Shown here in pieces: positions 33,865-41,713 of a stretch of DNA of 64,000 nucleotides. The first letter of the stretch is position 1. Every line of letters starts with the position of its first letter. The notes below the pieces were generated by a model that was not told the origin of the DNA, did no database searches, and worked only from the letters and a program-made list of their open reading frames with translations. This DNA comes from an uncultured Clostridia bacterium (lineage in GTDB: Bacteria; Bacillota; Clostridia; UBA1381), in contig CANQDD010000003.1 of the NCBI GenBank assembly GCA_947591315.1, positions 62,001-126,000 of the forward strand, given 5' to 3'. Position numbers and translations under genes: made by a program.

Positions 33865-33905
33865 TGTTCCCGACGATGAAACCGTTATCCGAGTAAATGG
33901 CATAA
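33865..33905 (+). other. Right attachment site (attR): displaced lysS 3' end
   Basis: It contains 30 bases encoding FPTMKPLSE-stop exactly like lysS. It differs from lysS only at third codon positions (CCG for CCC, AAA for AAG, CCG for CCA, GAG for GAA) and one base past the stop. No start or RBS precedes it. The rest of the 386-base gap holds AT-rich sequence, possible int arm repeats and the terminator at 34004. Confidence 0.78.
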
Positions 33906-34003
33906 CAGCGTGGTTCTTTGGGGTTTCACTGCTCCTACTACACCATTACTGCACCATTTTATGCAAAAATTTATGTTTGAAAAGACAATATGTTAATCAT
34001 CAC

Positions 34004-34040
34004 AAATGAACCGTAGAATATTCTGCGGTTCATTTTGTTT
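34004..34040. terminator. Terminator after attR, possibly the original lysS terminator
   Basis: AAATGAACCG and CGGTTCATTT pair around a 12-base loop with T-rich sequence after. Lying just right of the displaced lysS end, it may have ended lysS before the element inserted. Confidence 0.7.
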
Positions 34041-34109
34041 TGAGAAATTTGGGAAGGAGAAATTACAATCCAAATATTCTGTAAACGACCGCCTATATTC
34101 AAAACAAAC

Positions 34110-36080
34110 CTAAGCGCGTTTATGCCCTGTCAGCCACCGAATAATATCCCTGTCGTGCGCTATATACCAGCCGCCGCCGTGGTAGCTTGACGTGCCCGCG
34201 GGGAAGTATTCGTCCGGCTTTATATCGAGGACGAGCAGATCATCAAGCTCGTCACCTGTTATGTCTATTCCTTCGTAGGCTGATTTTAATCCCTCATACG
34301 CGCGTCTTGCCGTGTCCGAGCCGTAATACTCGTCATGCTCCGCCATGCTGATGTAGACGGGCATTTTGTGCTCCGCGACAGTGTCATAGCCGCCGTCCCA
34401 CTGTGTCGCGCAATGCAGATATGCGGCGAACAGTTCAGGGCGCATATCGACAACTCGTGAAAGCGTTTCGCCGCCCGCGCTGAAACCTGCGGCGTATATC
34501 CGCGAAGTGTCAACATTATAATTTTCAATAAACCAATCCGCCAGCTCTATCGTCTGCCTTGCCGATTTTTCGCCCCAGTCGGTCAGGTTCGGCGACACAA
34601 CGATCATATCGCCGTTAAGCTCCGTCCAGACCTCGGCGTTGCTTTTCGCATACGCGTTGTCGGTAAGCGGCGTTGTCGTGATAGTGTTAAATCTGTTGCT
34701 CCAGCCGGGGAGCGTCATAAGCATCGGATATGCTTTGTTCCTGTCATAACCCGATGGGAGATAATATGTGTAATGGAGCGTTCCGTCCGCCGTGTCAAGC
34801 GTGTTGTTGAGGTATTCTGTAAGTTCCGTTCTCTCAATTTTGAGATCATCAAACGAAACGCATTGCGTAAGCGGCTTCATAGTACCCTTTTCCCATGCAA
34901 ATATTTTCATTTTATATGAACCGTCGGGCAGATCACCAAATTCACCTTCCGATTTGTCCGTCCGTACCGCATAAAGCGTTCCGTTTTCGTCATAAAGCGC
35001 GGCTATCAGATACATATTGTCGGCGTTCGTATTTACGGAAAATTTAATGCTTCTTCCTTCAACGATTGGTTCATCGGCTTCAAGCTCCGGCAGAGGCAAT
35101 TCCTCCTTCGGGAACACGCTCATAAGAAATTCGTCAAAATCGGGACACCAGTTGCCGTTCGCGCCGAAGCCGTGCGAATAGCCTTCGAGCATATTCACGC
35201 CCACGGTTACTCCCGCTTCACGGAGCGCCGTAATATGACGCTCGATCTGACTTCTGAACACCTCGTTTGTGCCGTAGCACACATAAGTCGGCGGCAGGTT
35301 TGCGTTTCTCAATTTTTCAACGTCAAGCTCCGCCACGCTCAATCTGCCGTAGAACGAATATATTACGCCCACCGCCGCAACGTCGGCATTTACCTCGTCC
35401 AGTTCATCGGGGATATAGCTGCTGTCGAGCGCCGTTCCGTTTACGCTGCCCTTAAAATTCATAGCCTGCTCGCCCGCTTGTATGCCGCCCGCGCTGAAGC
35501 CCGCGACCACGATATTGTCGGGATCGATGCGGTAAATATCCGCGTTCTTTCTCACGAACCGCACCGCGCGCTGAAGGTCTAACGCGCCCTCCTCCTGCGT
35601 GTACGGGTGAAGCCGGTAATCGACTATAAAGCACTGATAGCCGAGCTTGTTCATTTCCTCCGCCGTCGGTGCGGTGTCGGTATAGTCGCCGCGAAACGCG
35701 AACGCGCCGCCCGCGCAGAGCAGTACCGCGCCCTTCGGCTTAACGTCCTCCGGCACGAGCATCGAAGTTACATACGGGACAAAATCGGGATCGTCATAGT
35801 AGTTTCCGTTATTCGTCGTGTAATTCGTTCTCGCGGGAACATTGTTTTTATCCCATAAATACAAGCTCTGTTCGGTATATCCGTCAGCCCTTGCGGTCGT
35901 CACCGTGTTGCTCACGCCCTCCACGGGGAACGGCGGCTTTCTTTGCCAGTCGCCCGTGTAATCGCGTATATTTGAGGGAGAGTCTACCTTCGTTTCGGTC
36001 GGCGCGGCGTATGATGTTATGCCAACTGAGAGCATCGCGGTCAATATAATACCTGTTTTTACAATTCTTGAGATAATCAT
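34110..36080 (-). CDS. Secreted double-esterase (two alpha/beta hydrolase domains)
   Basis: A 656-residue exported protein with signal peptide (1-24). Hydrolase domain 1 (about 85-320) has an oxyanion-type LLCAGGAFAFRG and nucleophile VAGFSAGG, like BD-FAE acetyl-xylan/feruloyl esterases. A beta accessory domain (about 335-410, ending in FAWEKGTMKPLTQCVSF) follows. Hydrolase domain 2 (about 420-655) has AAGFSAGGETL and a late HGGGWYIAHD, like PHB-depolymerase/feruloyl esterases. The start at 36080 overlaps the previous stop as ATGA, so the two esterases are translationally coupled. Likely substrates are acetyl or feruloyl esters of plant polysaccharides; this is inferred. Confidence 0.85.
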   Translation of the reverse strand: MIISRIVKTGIILTAMLSVGITSYAAPTETKVDSPSNIRDYTGDWQRKPPFPVEGVSNTVTTARADGYTEQSLYLWDKNNVPARTNYTTNNGNYYDDPDFVPYVTSMLVPEDVKPKGAVLLCAGGAFAFRGDYTDTAPTAEEMNKLGYQCFIVDYRLHPYTQEEGALDLQRAVRFVRKNADIYRIDPDNIVVAGFSAGGIQAGEQAMNFKGSVNGTALDSSYIPDELDEVNADVAAVGVIYSFYGRLSVAELDVEKLRNANLPPTYVCYGTNEVFRSQIERHITALREAGVTVGVNMLEGYSHGFGANGNWCPDFDEFLMSVFPKEELPLPELEADEPIVEGRSIKFSVNTNADNMYLIAALYDENGTLYAVRTDKSEGEFGDLPDGSYKMKIFAWEKGTMKPLTQCVSFDDLKIERTELTEYLNNTLDTADGTLHYTYYLPSGYDRNKAYPMLMTLPGWSNRFNTITTTPLTDNAYAKSNAEVWTELNGDMIVVSPNLTDWGEKSARQTIELADWFIENYNVDTSRIYAAGFSAGGETLSRVVDMRPELFAAYLHCATQWDGGYDTVAEHKMPVYISMAEHDEYYGSDTARRAYEGLKSAYEGIDITGDELDDLLVLDIKPDEYFPAGTSSYHGGGWYIAHDRDIIRWLTGHKRA

Positions 36081-37315
36081 TTCATATTCCTTTCCCAAAA
36101 CGCGACGGCGTTATTTATCCAACCCTCCGCGACCGTACCCTGACCGAGCCCGAATCCGTGCGGAAGTCCGTCGAAGACCTCTATCATAGCGTCCGTGCCG
36201 TTTGCCTTAATTCGCTCAATTCTGTTCTCCATTGTTCGATACGACGCGATACCGTCGCTCGTGCCGACGCAGTTGTACGTCGGCGGCTCATTGCCCGTGA
36301 CCTCGCTGTGACCTGTGTACTGCATTATGACCGCGCCCGCTTTCGGATACTCGGCTTCGCCGTAGTATTCCGTACCGTATGTGCCGAGATCGGCAGCCAT
36401 TCTCGCGCCCGCACTGCCGCCCCAAAGCGAATAATCGTCAACGTCTATCTCAAGCTCCGCCGCGTGGTCGTGAATAAACGCGATCGCCCGCGCCAGATCC
36501 TCCATAGCGGTGTCCCAGCCGGGACGATAAATAAGCGCGAACGCGTTATAGCCCATTTTGCTGAGTTCAAGCGCGTGGGGGAAGCTGTCGTGCATAGCCC
36601 CGACATACGAGAAACCGCCTCCGGCGTTGCATATCGCCGTTTTAGCGTTTTTATCTCCTCTGAAAAAGAACAGTCCCGTATCGCGTTTCGCGCTGTCAGC
36701 CGCCTTTTCCGCGTCGCTGTAAATGTCGTAAAAAATCGTATTTCCCTTTAGTGCGTTTTCCTTCATGTAGTTTACAATTTCAACGGTCTTGTCGGGATTG
36801 ATATAGTTATACCATGTAAGGCGCAGATCATCAAGGGTATCGCCACTCCAATAGCTCGTGTTTACCGGGAAAATCAGTCTGCCGTAATCACCGAACGCGG
36901 GATCGGACATTACATCGGATATTTTTGTGTCGCGGGTAAACGGTTCAAAGTCCGCCGGCGTATCACTGTCGGGAGTATTATTTGTCGTAAGCTCATCGAA
37001 GCTGACAGCATCGCAGAGCGGCTCTAAATTTTCCTTTTTCCACGCGAATATTTTTAATTTGTAGCTCCTGCCGCTTTTCATCTCAAATTCACCATCCGAA
37101 GCGTTAATTTTAACAGCCGATAATACTCCTTCGTCGTAGAGCGCGCTGAGCAGCAAGGCGTCGTTCATGTCTAAGTCGGTTTGAACCGAATATGAGAGAG
37201 TGCTGCCCGAAATCACGGGCGTTACCTTCAATATATTATCCTCTTCCGCGGCACAGGCGGAAACCGAGCCGAACACCACGGAAATTCCCAATAGCAGAGA
37301 TATTAGTTTCTTCAT
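36077..37315 (-). CDS. Secreted alpha/beta hydrolase (esterase) with N-terminal accessory domain
   Basis: A 412-residue exported esterase. Signal peptide 1-22; accessory beta domain about 28-105 (KLKIFAWKKENLEPLCDAVSF), the same module that lies in the middle of the 34110 protein; catalytic domain about 190-412. The oxyanion region is CNAGGGFSYVG and the nucleophile lies in LWGGSAGARMA; the late GLPHGFGLG supplies His. Family: BD-FAE/acetyl esterase-like. It is 11 bases downstream of the permease gene and coupled to the next esterase. Confidence 0.87.
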   Translation of the reverse strand: MKKLISLLLGISVVFGSVSACAAEEDNILKVTPVISGSTLSYSVQTDLDMNDALLLSALYDEGVLSAVKINASDGEFEMKSGRSYKLKIFAWKKENLEPLCDAVSFDELTTNNTPDSDTPADFEPFTRDTKISDVMSDPAFGDYGRLIFPVNTSYWSGDTLDDLRLTWYNYINPDKTVEIVNYMKENALKGNTIFYDIYSDAEKAADSAKRDTGLFFFRGDKNAKTAICNAGGGFSYVGAMHDSFPHALELSKMGYNAFALIYRPGWDTAMEDLARAIAFIHDHAAELEIDVDDYSLWGGSAGARMAADLGTYGTEYYGEAEYPKAGAVIMQYTGHSEVTGNEPPTYNCVGTSDGIASYRTMENRIERIKANGTDAMIEVFDGLPHGFGLGQGTVAEGWINNAVAFWERNMK

Positions 37316-37326
37316 AGCCGTTCTCC

Positions 37327-38238
37327 TTACGCAATCAAATTCACGATAAATCCGCTCACGAGGGCGTAGAACATAACGAACGCAAAGTACATCGCAAAAT
37401 GCTTTATACCGAGTACGATTTTAAGCGCGCCGAGGTTTGTTATCTTCGTCGCGGGACCTGTTATCATAAACGCGGTCGCGCTGCCCATGCTCATGCCGTC
37501 AGCGAGCCATTGCTGTAACAATGGAATTGTTCCGCCGCCGCAGGCGTAGAGCGGTACGCCGATCGTCGCCGCCATTAAAAGACCGAAGCCTCTGTTATTC
37601 ACAAACAGGCTTGCGAACGCGTCCTGCGGAACGTATCTTTGGAATAACGCACTAAGCAGAATACCAAGCAGAAAATAGGGACCTGTCGCTTTGATGTTTC
37701 GTCCGATATTTTTCAAAAGCCGCATAAACGGGTTAGGATCGGTGTCGTGGCTCGCGCGCTCGGAAAAGCCGTCGAAGTTGAAAAAATGCTTGTCCTTAAA
37801 GCAGAACCTCACAACCAATCCCGCCGCAATTCCGCATAAGAAGCACGATATAAATCTCACGCACAATGCAAAATTGCCAAGAGCGGCGCTATATATGAGA
37901 AGCTGTGGATTGAGTAGAATACTGCTCATCATAAACGCCGCGAGGTAATCGTCGCGCATACCCTTCTGTGAAAACGATGCGGCGATTGGGATCGTGCCGT
38001 ACATACACAAGGGCGATGCTATTCCGATAAGGCTTGCCGGAATTATGCCGAACACACCGAGGTGCTTGTCCTGAATGACCGTCATAAGCGAGTGTATCTT
38101 CTGCTTGCCGAACACGGATATAACCGAGCCGATAACAATACCGAGCGCCCAATAAAATACTATCTGCCGCAGCTGTACCTCGAAATAGTACCATATATAA
38201 ACAAATTCACGATGGAGTATATCAAGCATTTCAGCCAC
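37327..38238 (-). CDS. ArsP/DUF318-type permease
   Basis: A 303-residue membrane protein with about eight transmembrane helices in two halves. Each half carries a family motif: ASPLCMYGTIPIAASF near 75 and GVPLYACGGGTIPLLQQW near 235. DUF318 permeases are linked to export of organoarsenicals or metals; the cysteines in both motifs would suit a thiophilic substrate. It lies 5 bases after larE, so it may serve the same unknown pathway. Confidence 0.85.
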   Translation of the reverse strand: MAEMLDILHREFVYIWYYFEVQLRQIVFYWALGIVIGSVISVFGKQKIHSLMTVIQDKHLGVFGIIPASLIGIASPLCMYGTIPIAASFSQKGMRDDYLAAFMMSSILLNPQLLIYSAALGNFALCVRFISCFLCGIAAGLVVRFCFKDKHFFNFDGFSERASHDTDPNPFMRLLKNIGRNIKATGPYFLLGILLSALFQRYVPQDAFASLFVNNRGFGLLMAATIGVPLYACGGGTIPLLQQWLADGMSMGSATAFMITGPATKITNLGALKIVLGIKHFAMYFAFVMFYALVSGFIVNLIA

Positions 38239-38243
38239 TCTCC

Positions 38244-39041
38244 TTATTTCTCAAGCGTTTCATTCATACTGCCCGTTCTGTACCCGCCCAGGTCGAGCGA
38301 AACGTATGTAAATCCGAGCGATTTCAAATAATCGTACACGCTGTCCGATTTTTCAAGGATTTTCGGAAATTCGTTTTGGTTAATCTCAATTCTTGCCATG
38401 TCCCCGTGTACGCGCACGCGAACCTGCGTAAAGCCCAAGTCAAGAAGATACTGCTCCGCTTTATCGACCATACCGAGCTTTTCCTCCGTGATCGTTTCGC
38501 CGTACACAAATCGTGACGAAAGACAGGCGAACGACTGCTTATTCCATGTATCTAAACCCAATGCTTTGGATAATTCTCGTATTTCGTTTTTCGTAAGTCC
38601 CGCGTGACGAAGCGGACTTTTAATATTTTGCTCCTTAACCGCGATAAGTCCGGGGCGATAGTCGCCGTTATCGTCGATATTCGAGCCTTCCGCGATGTTT
38701 TCTATGCCAAGCTCCGCAGCGGCTTTTCGCATTTTTGTAAATAATTCCGTCTTGCAGAGGTAACAGCGGTTTTTCGGATTTTGCGCGAAGCCGTCAATAC
38801 CAAGCTCCTCAGACTCGATAACTATATGTTTTATCCCTTCCTTTTCGCAGAACGCCTTTGCTTCGTTAAGCTCGCGCTGCGGAAACGAGCAGGAGCGCGC
38901 CGTTATTGCGACGCACCTGTCGCCCAAAACATCATGCGCGGTTTTAAGCAAAAACGTCGAGTCCACGCCGCCCGAAAAGGCAACAGCAACGGATTTTAAT
39001 GATTTTATATATTCCTTCAGATCGTTATATTTTTCGTTCAT
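38244..39041 (-). CDS. larE: LarE-type sacrificial sulfur transferase
   Basis: A 265-residue PP-loop enzyme. The ATP motif AFSGGVDSTFLLK lies near 21-33; RCYLCKTELF near 93-102 and NKQSFACLSSRFVYG near 165-180 are family positions, the latter holding the candidate sacrificial cysteine. LarE adds sulfur to the nickel-pincer nucleotide cofactor of lactate racemase. larA, larB and larC are not in the window, so the partner enzyme is unknown. Its operon continues with a permease and two secreted esterases. Confidence 0.9.
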   Translation of the reverse strand: MNEKYNDLKEYIKSLKSVAVAFSGGVDSTFLLKTAHDVLGDRCVAITARSCSFPQRELNEAKAFCEKEGIKHIVIESEELGIDGFAQNPKNRCYLCKTELFTKMRKAAAELGIENIAEGSNIDDNGDYRPGLIAVKEQNIKSPLRHAGLTKNEIRELSKALGLDTWNKQSFACLSSRFVYGETITEEKLGMVDKAEQYLLDLGFTQVRVRVHGDMARIEINQNEFPKILEKSDSVYDYLKSLGFTYVSLDLGGYRTGSMNETLEK

Positions 39042-39111
39042 GTTATATTCTCCTTTACTCGAAACGGCTCCGCGCTTTTGCGAAGCCGTTTCAAAAAATT
39101 AAGAATGGGAG

Positions 39112-39459
39112 TTAACTTTGTAATTCTGCCGGACGTTTTGCGATTGAGTTGGTAACCGCGACAATTCCCGCCCATACCGCAGTAACGAGAAGCGCCATTC
39201 CCACGCCGGACGTTGCCATTTCGTGAAGCATCTCAGCCGTGCTTGCGGGCGTCGCGGCGTTCGTGAGGAACGGGAACCACGGCACTACTTCTCCGTGCCA
39301 AACGTGCTCGAATGCGAGAAGCGCAGAGCCGCCCCAAAGCATATTGTTGAGCCAGTTAAGTCTTTTGATAAAAGGATTGTGAGTTTCCTTTTTATCCGTG
39401 GTTTTCTTTACAATCGTTGTTACGACTGCCTCCGCAGCCGGTGCTATAAAACAAGCCAT
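39112..39459 (-). CDS. Small hydrophobic protein, first gene of the larE operon
   Basis: A 115-residue protein with two or three hydrophobic segments (about 4-18, 38-52 and 88-106) and no recognised domain. It has conserved-looking WLNNMLWGGSALLAFEHVWHGEVVPWFPFL in the middle, with two His and several Trp that could bind metal. It starts the operon behind a consensus promoter and RBS AAGGAGG. A GC-rich hairpin (GAAACGGCT pairing with AGCCGTTTC) lies between it and larE, without a T-run. A membrane partner of the permease is possible but only a guess. Confidence 0.65.
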   Translation of the reverse strand: MACFIAPAAEAVVTTIVKKTTDKKETHNPFIKRLNWLNNMLWGGSALLAFEHVWHGEVVPWFPFLTNAATPASTAEMLHEMATSGVGMALLVTAVWAGIVAVTNSIAKRPAELQS

Positions 39460-39505
39460 TTTGTTTTCCTCCTTGTATTGAATTATGGTTTTTTATACCA
39501 ATTAA

Positions 39506-39534
39506 ATTATACTGTTTTTAATTTGCTCTGTCAA
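39506..39534 (-). promoter_or_regulatory. Consensus promoter of the larE-permease-esterase operon
   Basis: On the minus strand TTGACA (39534-39529), 17 bases, TATAAT (39511-39506). It lies directly after the upstream DUF362 gene and should drive genes from 39459 down to 34110. Confidence 0.85.
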
Positions 39535-39536
39535 TA

Positions 39537-41492
39537 TTATGAATCTATGCTGACTAAGTTATATTCGCGGCTTCCCAAGCCTATTTCAGCCGCATGTTCG
39601 AGCGTATGCAGACCGTTTCTACTCTCAATACGGTTTACCAAAGATGCGCCGTCGCCGTCCTTTTGCGCGTAGACTAAATCAAGGCACGCTTGGTCGAGAG
39701 CAACGGGGTCATACGAGGCGAGTATGCCTATATCGTGCATATCCGGCTCAGCGGGATTTCCGTCGCAGTCGCAGTCTACGGAAAGGCGGTTCATTACGTT
39801 AATATATACAACCTTGCCGTCAAGGAAATTGACAACGCTGCTTGTCGCGTCGCCCATCGACTCAAGAAATTTATCTTGATCTCCGCCCCACGGACTGTCA
39901 TGCGACTGACCGCCGGTATGGATAAGGCACTTGCCCTCCTGCGAGCCGATACCGATCGACATATTCTTTATCGCTCCGCCGTAGCCCGCCATAGCGTGAC
40001 CTTTGAAGTGGGCAAGTGAAATAAGCGAGTCATAATTTTCAAGATGCGCTCCGACATAGTTTTCCGTTATCGTCGATGACGCGCCCGTTGCGGGCGTGGG
40101 AACGGGAATTATCTTAGAGCCGTCTCTGTCCATAATATCGACAAATCCGTCTTTTGAAATTGTGTCAAGCTCATGATCTTTTATTACCTGCTCGTGCATG
40201 GCTGTTTCGCTTCTTGAACCGCCGTAAGCCGTGTTGCACTCGACAATCGTTCCGTCAACCTTTTTAACCAAATCGCCGATAAGCTCAGGTCTTAAGTAGT
40301 TGCTGTTGGGCGGCTCGCCCGTTGACATTTTAACCGCCACGTTACCCTCCGGCTCAAAGCCGAGCTTATCATAGATTTCTACAAGCGCTTCCGGCGTGAT
40401 ATCGGTTGTCATGTAAACCGTTGAAGCAGCCGCGGTTGTTCCCGTGCCGCCCGATGCCGGCAGGTCAAGACTGTCGATCCATTCTTGCACCTGTTCATCC
40501 GTTGCGCTCGAACCGAAACGCATACCGTCGAGCCACGTTCCCGTAGTCGTTTTCTCCGCCAAATGCTTCGCGCTGTCGCCAAGTCCCGACGACATCGACG
40601 TGCAGAACGGAACAACTGTTTTGCCGGTGAAGTCGGTATTCTCGACAAACTCGTCGATTACCCACGAGAACTCCTGCCACCATATCGGCGCGCCGATATA
40701 GACGGTATTATAGCTGTCCCAGTTGGGAACGTCCGTTGTTACAAGCTCCACGTCCGTATTATCAAGGTCGTTATGCTCCTTCACAACGCGGCTGTTGTCG
40801 TCTGTCCAATCAAGGTCGTCGTCCGTGTACGGCTCTTTCGGCTCAAGCTCGAACAAGTCCGCGCCGGTGTAATCGGCAATTTTCTGCGCCACGCCTTCGG
40901 TAGTGTTCGTCGCCGAGAAGTACACCACAACCGATTTTGAAGCTGTGTCAGTATTCGGCGCCGTTGCATCCGGCGTCTGGGCATCAGCAGGAACGGTTAT
41001 CGTTACCGTCTGTGTGTTCGCATTCCAGTCTACCGTAAACTTAAAGCTCTCCGCGATAAACCGTATCGGAAGCATTGTACGGTCGTTGATGATAACAGGC
41101 GTTACGTCAAGCGTCTGCGCCGCGTCGTTCAGATATGCAGTAGTGCTGTCGATAGTGAGCTTTATTACATCGCTCTTATACGTCAGCGTGGTCGTGCGAG
41201 TATCGCCGTCCCACTCGACCGTGCCGCCGACAGCCTCTACTACCGCGCGCACAGGTAGAAGCGTTCTCTCGTCAATGATTACCGGCACGGTGCCGCTGTC
41301 GTCGATGTTGACGCTTTCACCGTCAACCGTCATTTGCGGATTGCCTATCTGCAGAGTTAAGATCTGTTCCGCGCTTGCGGCAAGAGCCGACTCGCCGCTC
41401 GGCTTGTTTGTATGCCATGCGAACAGTCCGAACGCAAGACAAACCACCGCCATAGCCGTGATAAAGGCTATGCTTTTCTTTGCTTTTGTCAT
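39537..41492 (-). CDS. Exported stalk-flavodoxin-DUF362 fusion
   Basis: A 651-residue protein. The start is ATG at 41492 behind GGGAGA. A signal/anchor segment (5-30) is followed by two stalk repeats (about 45-168; RTLLPVRAVVEAVGG, RTMLPIRFIAESF). A flavodoxin-like domain (about 187-350) has VVYFSATNTTEGVA as FMN phosphate loop and YIGAPIWW. A DUF362 domain (about 357-651) carries SLAHFKGHAMAGYGGAIKNM and a DCDCDG motif. DUF362 proteins are usually linked to Fe-S redox functions. Exported flavodoxin is unusual, as FMN loading outside is needed. It is a paralogue of the 41714 gene with the two redox domains in opposite order. Confidence 0.85.
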   Translation of the reverse strand: MTKAKKSIAFITAMAVVCLAFGLFAWHTNKPSGESALAASAEQILTLQIGNPQMTVDGESVNIDDSGTVPVIIDERTLLPVRAVVEAVGGTVEWDGDTRTTTLTYKSDVIKLTIDSTTAYLNDAAQTLDVTPVIINDRTMLPIRFIAESFKFTVDWNANTQTVTITVPADAQTPDATAPNTDTASKSVVVYFSATNTTEGVAQKIADYTGADLFELEPKEPYTDDDLDWTDDNSRVVKEHNDLDNTDVELVTTDVPNWDSYNTVYIGAPIWWQEFSWVIDEFVENTDFTGKTVVPFCTSMSSGLGDSAKHLAEKTTTGTWLDGMRFGSSATDEQVQEWIDSLDLPASGGTGTTAAASTVYMTTDITPEALVEIYDKLGFEPEGNVAVKMSTGEPPNSNYLRPELIGDLVKKVDGTIVECNTAYGGSRSETAMHEQVIKDHELDTISKDGFVDIMDRDGSKIIPVPTPATGASSTITENYVGAHLENYDSLISLAHFKGHAMAGYGGAIKNMSIGIGSQEGKCLIHTGGQSHDSPWGGDQDKFLESMGDATSSVVNFLDGKVVYINVMNRLSVDCDCDGNPAEPDMHDIGILASYDPVALDQACLDLVYAQKDGDGASLVNRIESRNGLHTLEHAAEIGLGSREYNLVSIDS

Positions 41493-41541
41493 ATTGACAT
41501 CTCCCTTCATGTATGTATGTGAAATATTTATGGCATGCATC

Positions 41542-41706
41542 AGCCTCCCTTGTCAAAGGGAGGGGGACCATGCGGAGCATGGTGGAGGGATTCATTGTGT
41601 AAATTGAAAAGGAATCCCCCAGTCAGTTCCGCTGACAGCCCCTTTAACAAGGGGGCCTTTCGTAGGGGCGACCATTGGTCGCCCGCGGGCGGCGAATCGC
41701 CGCCCC
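41542..41706. repeat. Type-1 palindromic repeat (reverse copy) plus GC-palindromes
   Basis: 41542-41660 is the reverse-orientation copy of the element at 718-838. The centre, with GAATCCC and CATTGTG near AAATTGAAAAGG, is shared. The stem tips differ (CCATGCGGAGCATGG here, CCGCCTTCGGCGG there) yet still pair. 41661-41706 holds GGGGCGACCATTGGTCGCCC and GGCGGCGAATCGCCGCC, a variant of the short unit. It sits between the two paralogous flavodoxin-DUF362 genes. Confidence 0.75.
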
Positions 41707-41713
41707 GACAAAT

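Larger units (their letters stand above)
24514..33906. mobile_element. Integrated element in the lysS 3' end (Tn916-type recombination module)
   Basis: A 9.4 kb element lies between the lysS 3' end (attL-like, 24514-24554) and a displaced copy of it (attR-like, 33865-33905), with Tn916-like xis and int just inside the right end. No conjugation or mobilisation genes remain, so it is a genomic island or decayed integrative element. Cargo: an NPCBM fragment, a GNAT acetyltransferase, and the repeat-membrane-protein/WYL/AAA/GIY-YIG module. A 200-base direct repeat brackets the cargo. Several cargo genes are more AT-rich than the chromosome. Confidence 0.8.

Noticed and set aside
39066-39097. Terminator between the small hydrophobic gene and larE
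   Set aside because: A good stem (GAAACGGCT with AGCCGTTTC) but in the direction of transcription it is followed by CGAGTAAAGGAG, not a T-run; treated as an intercistronic hairpin.
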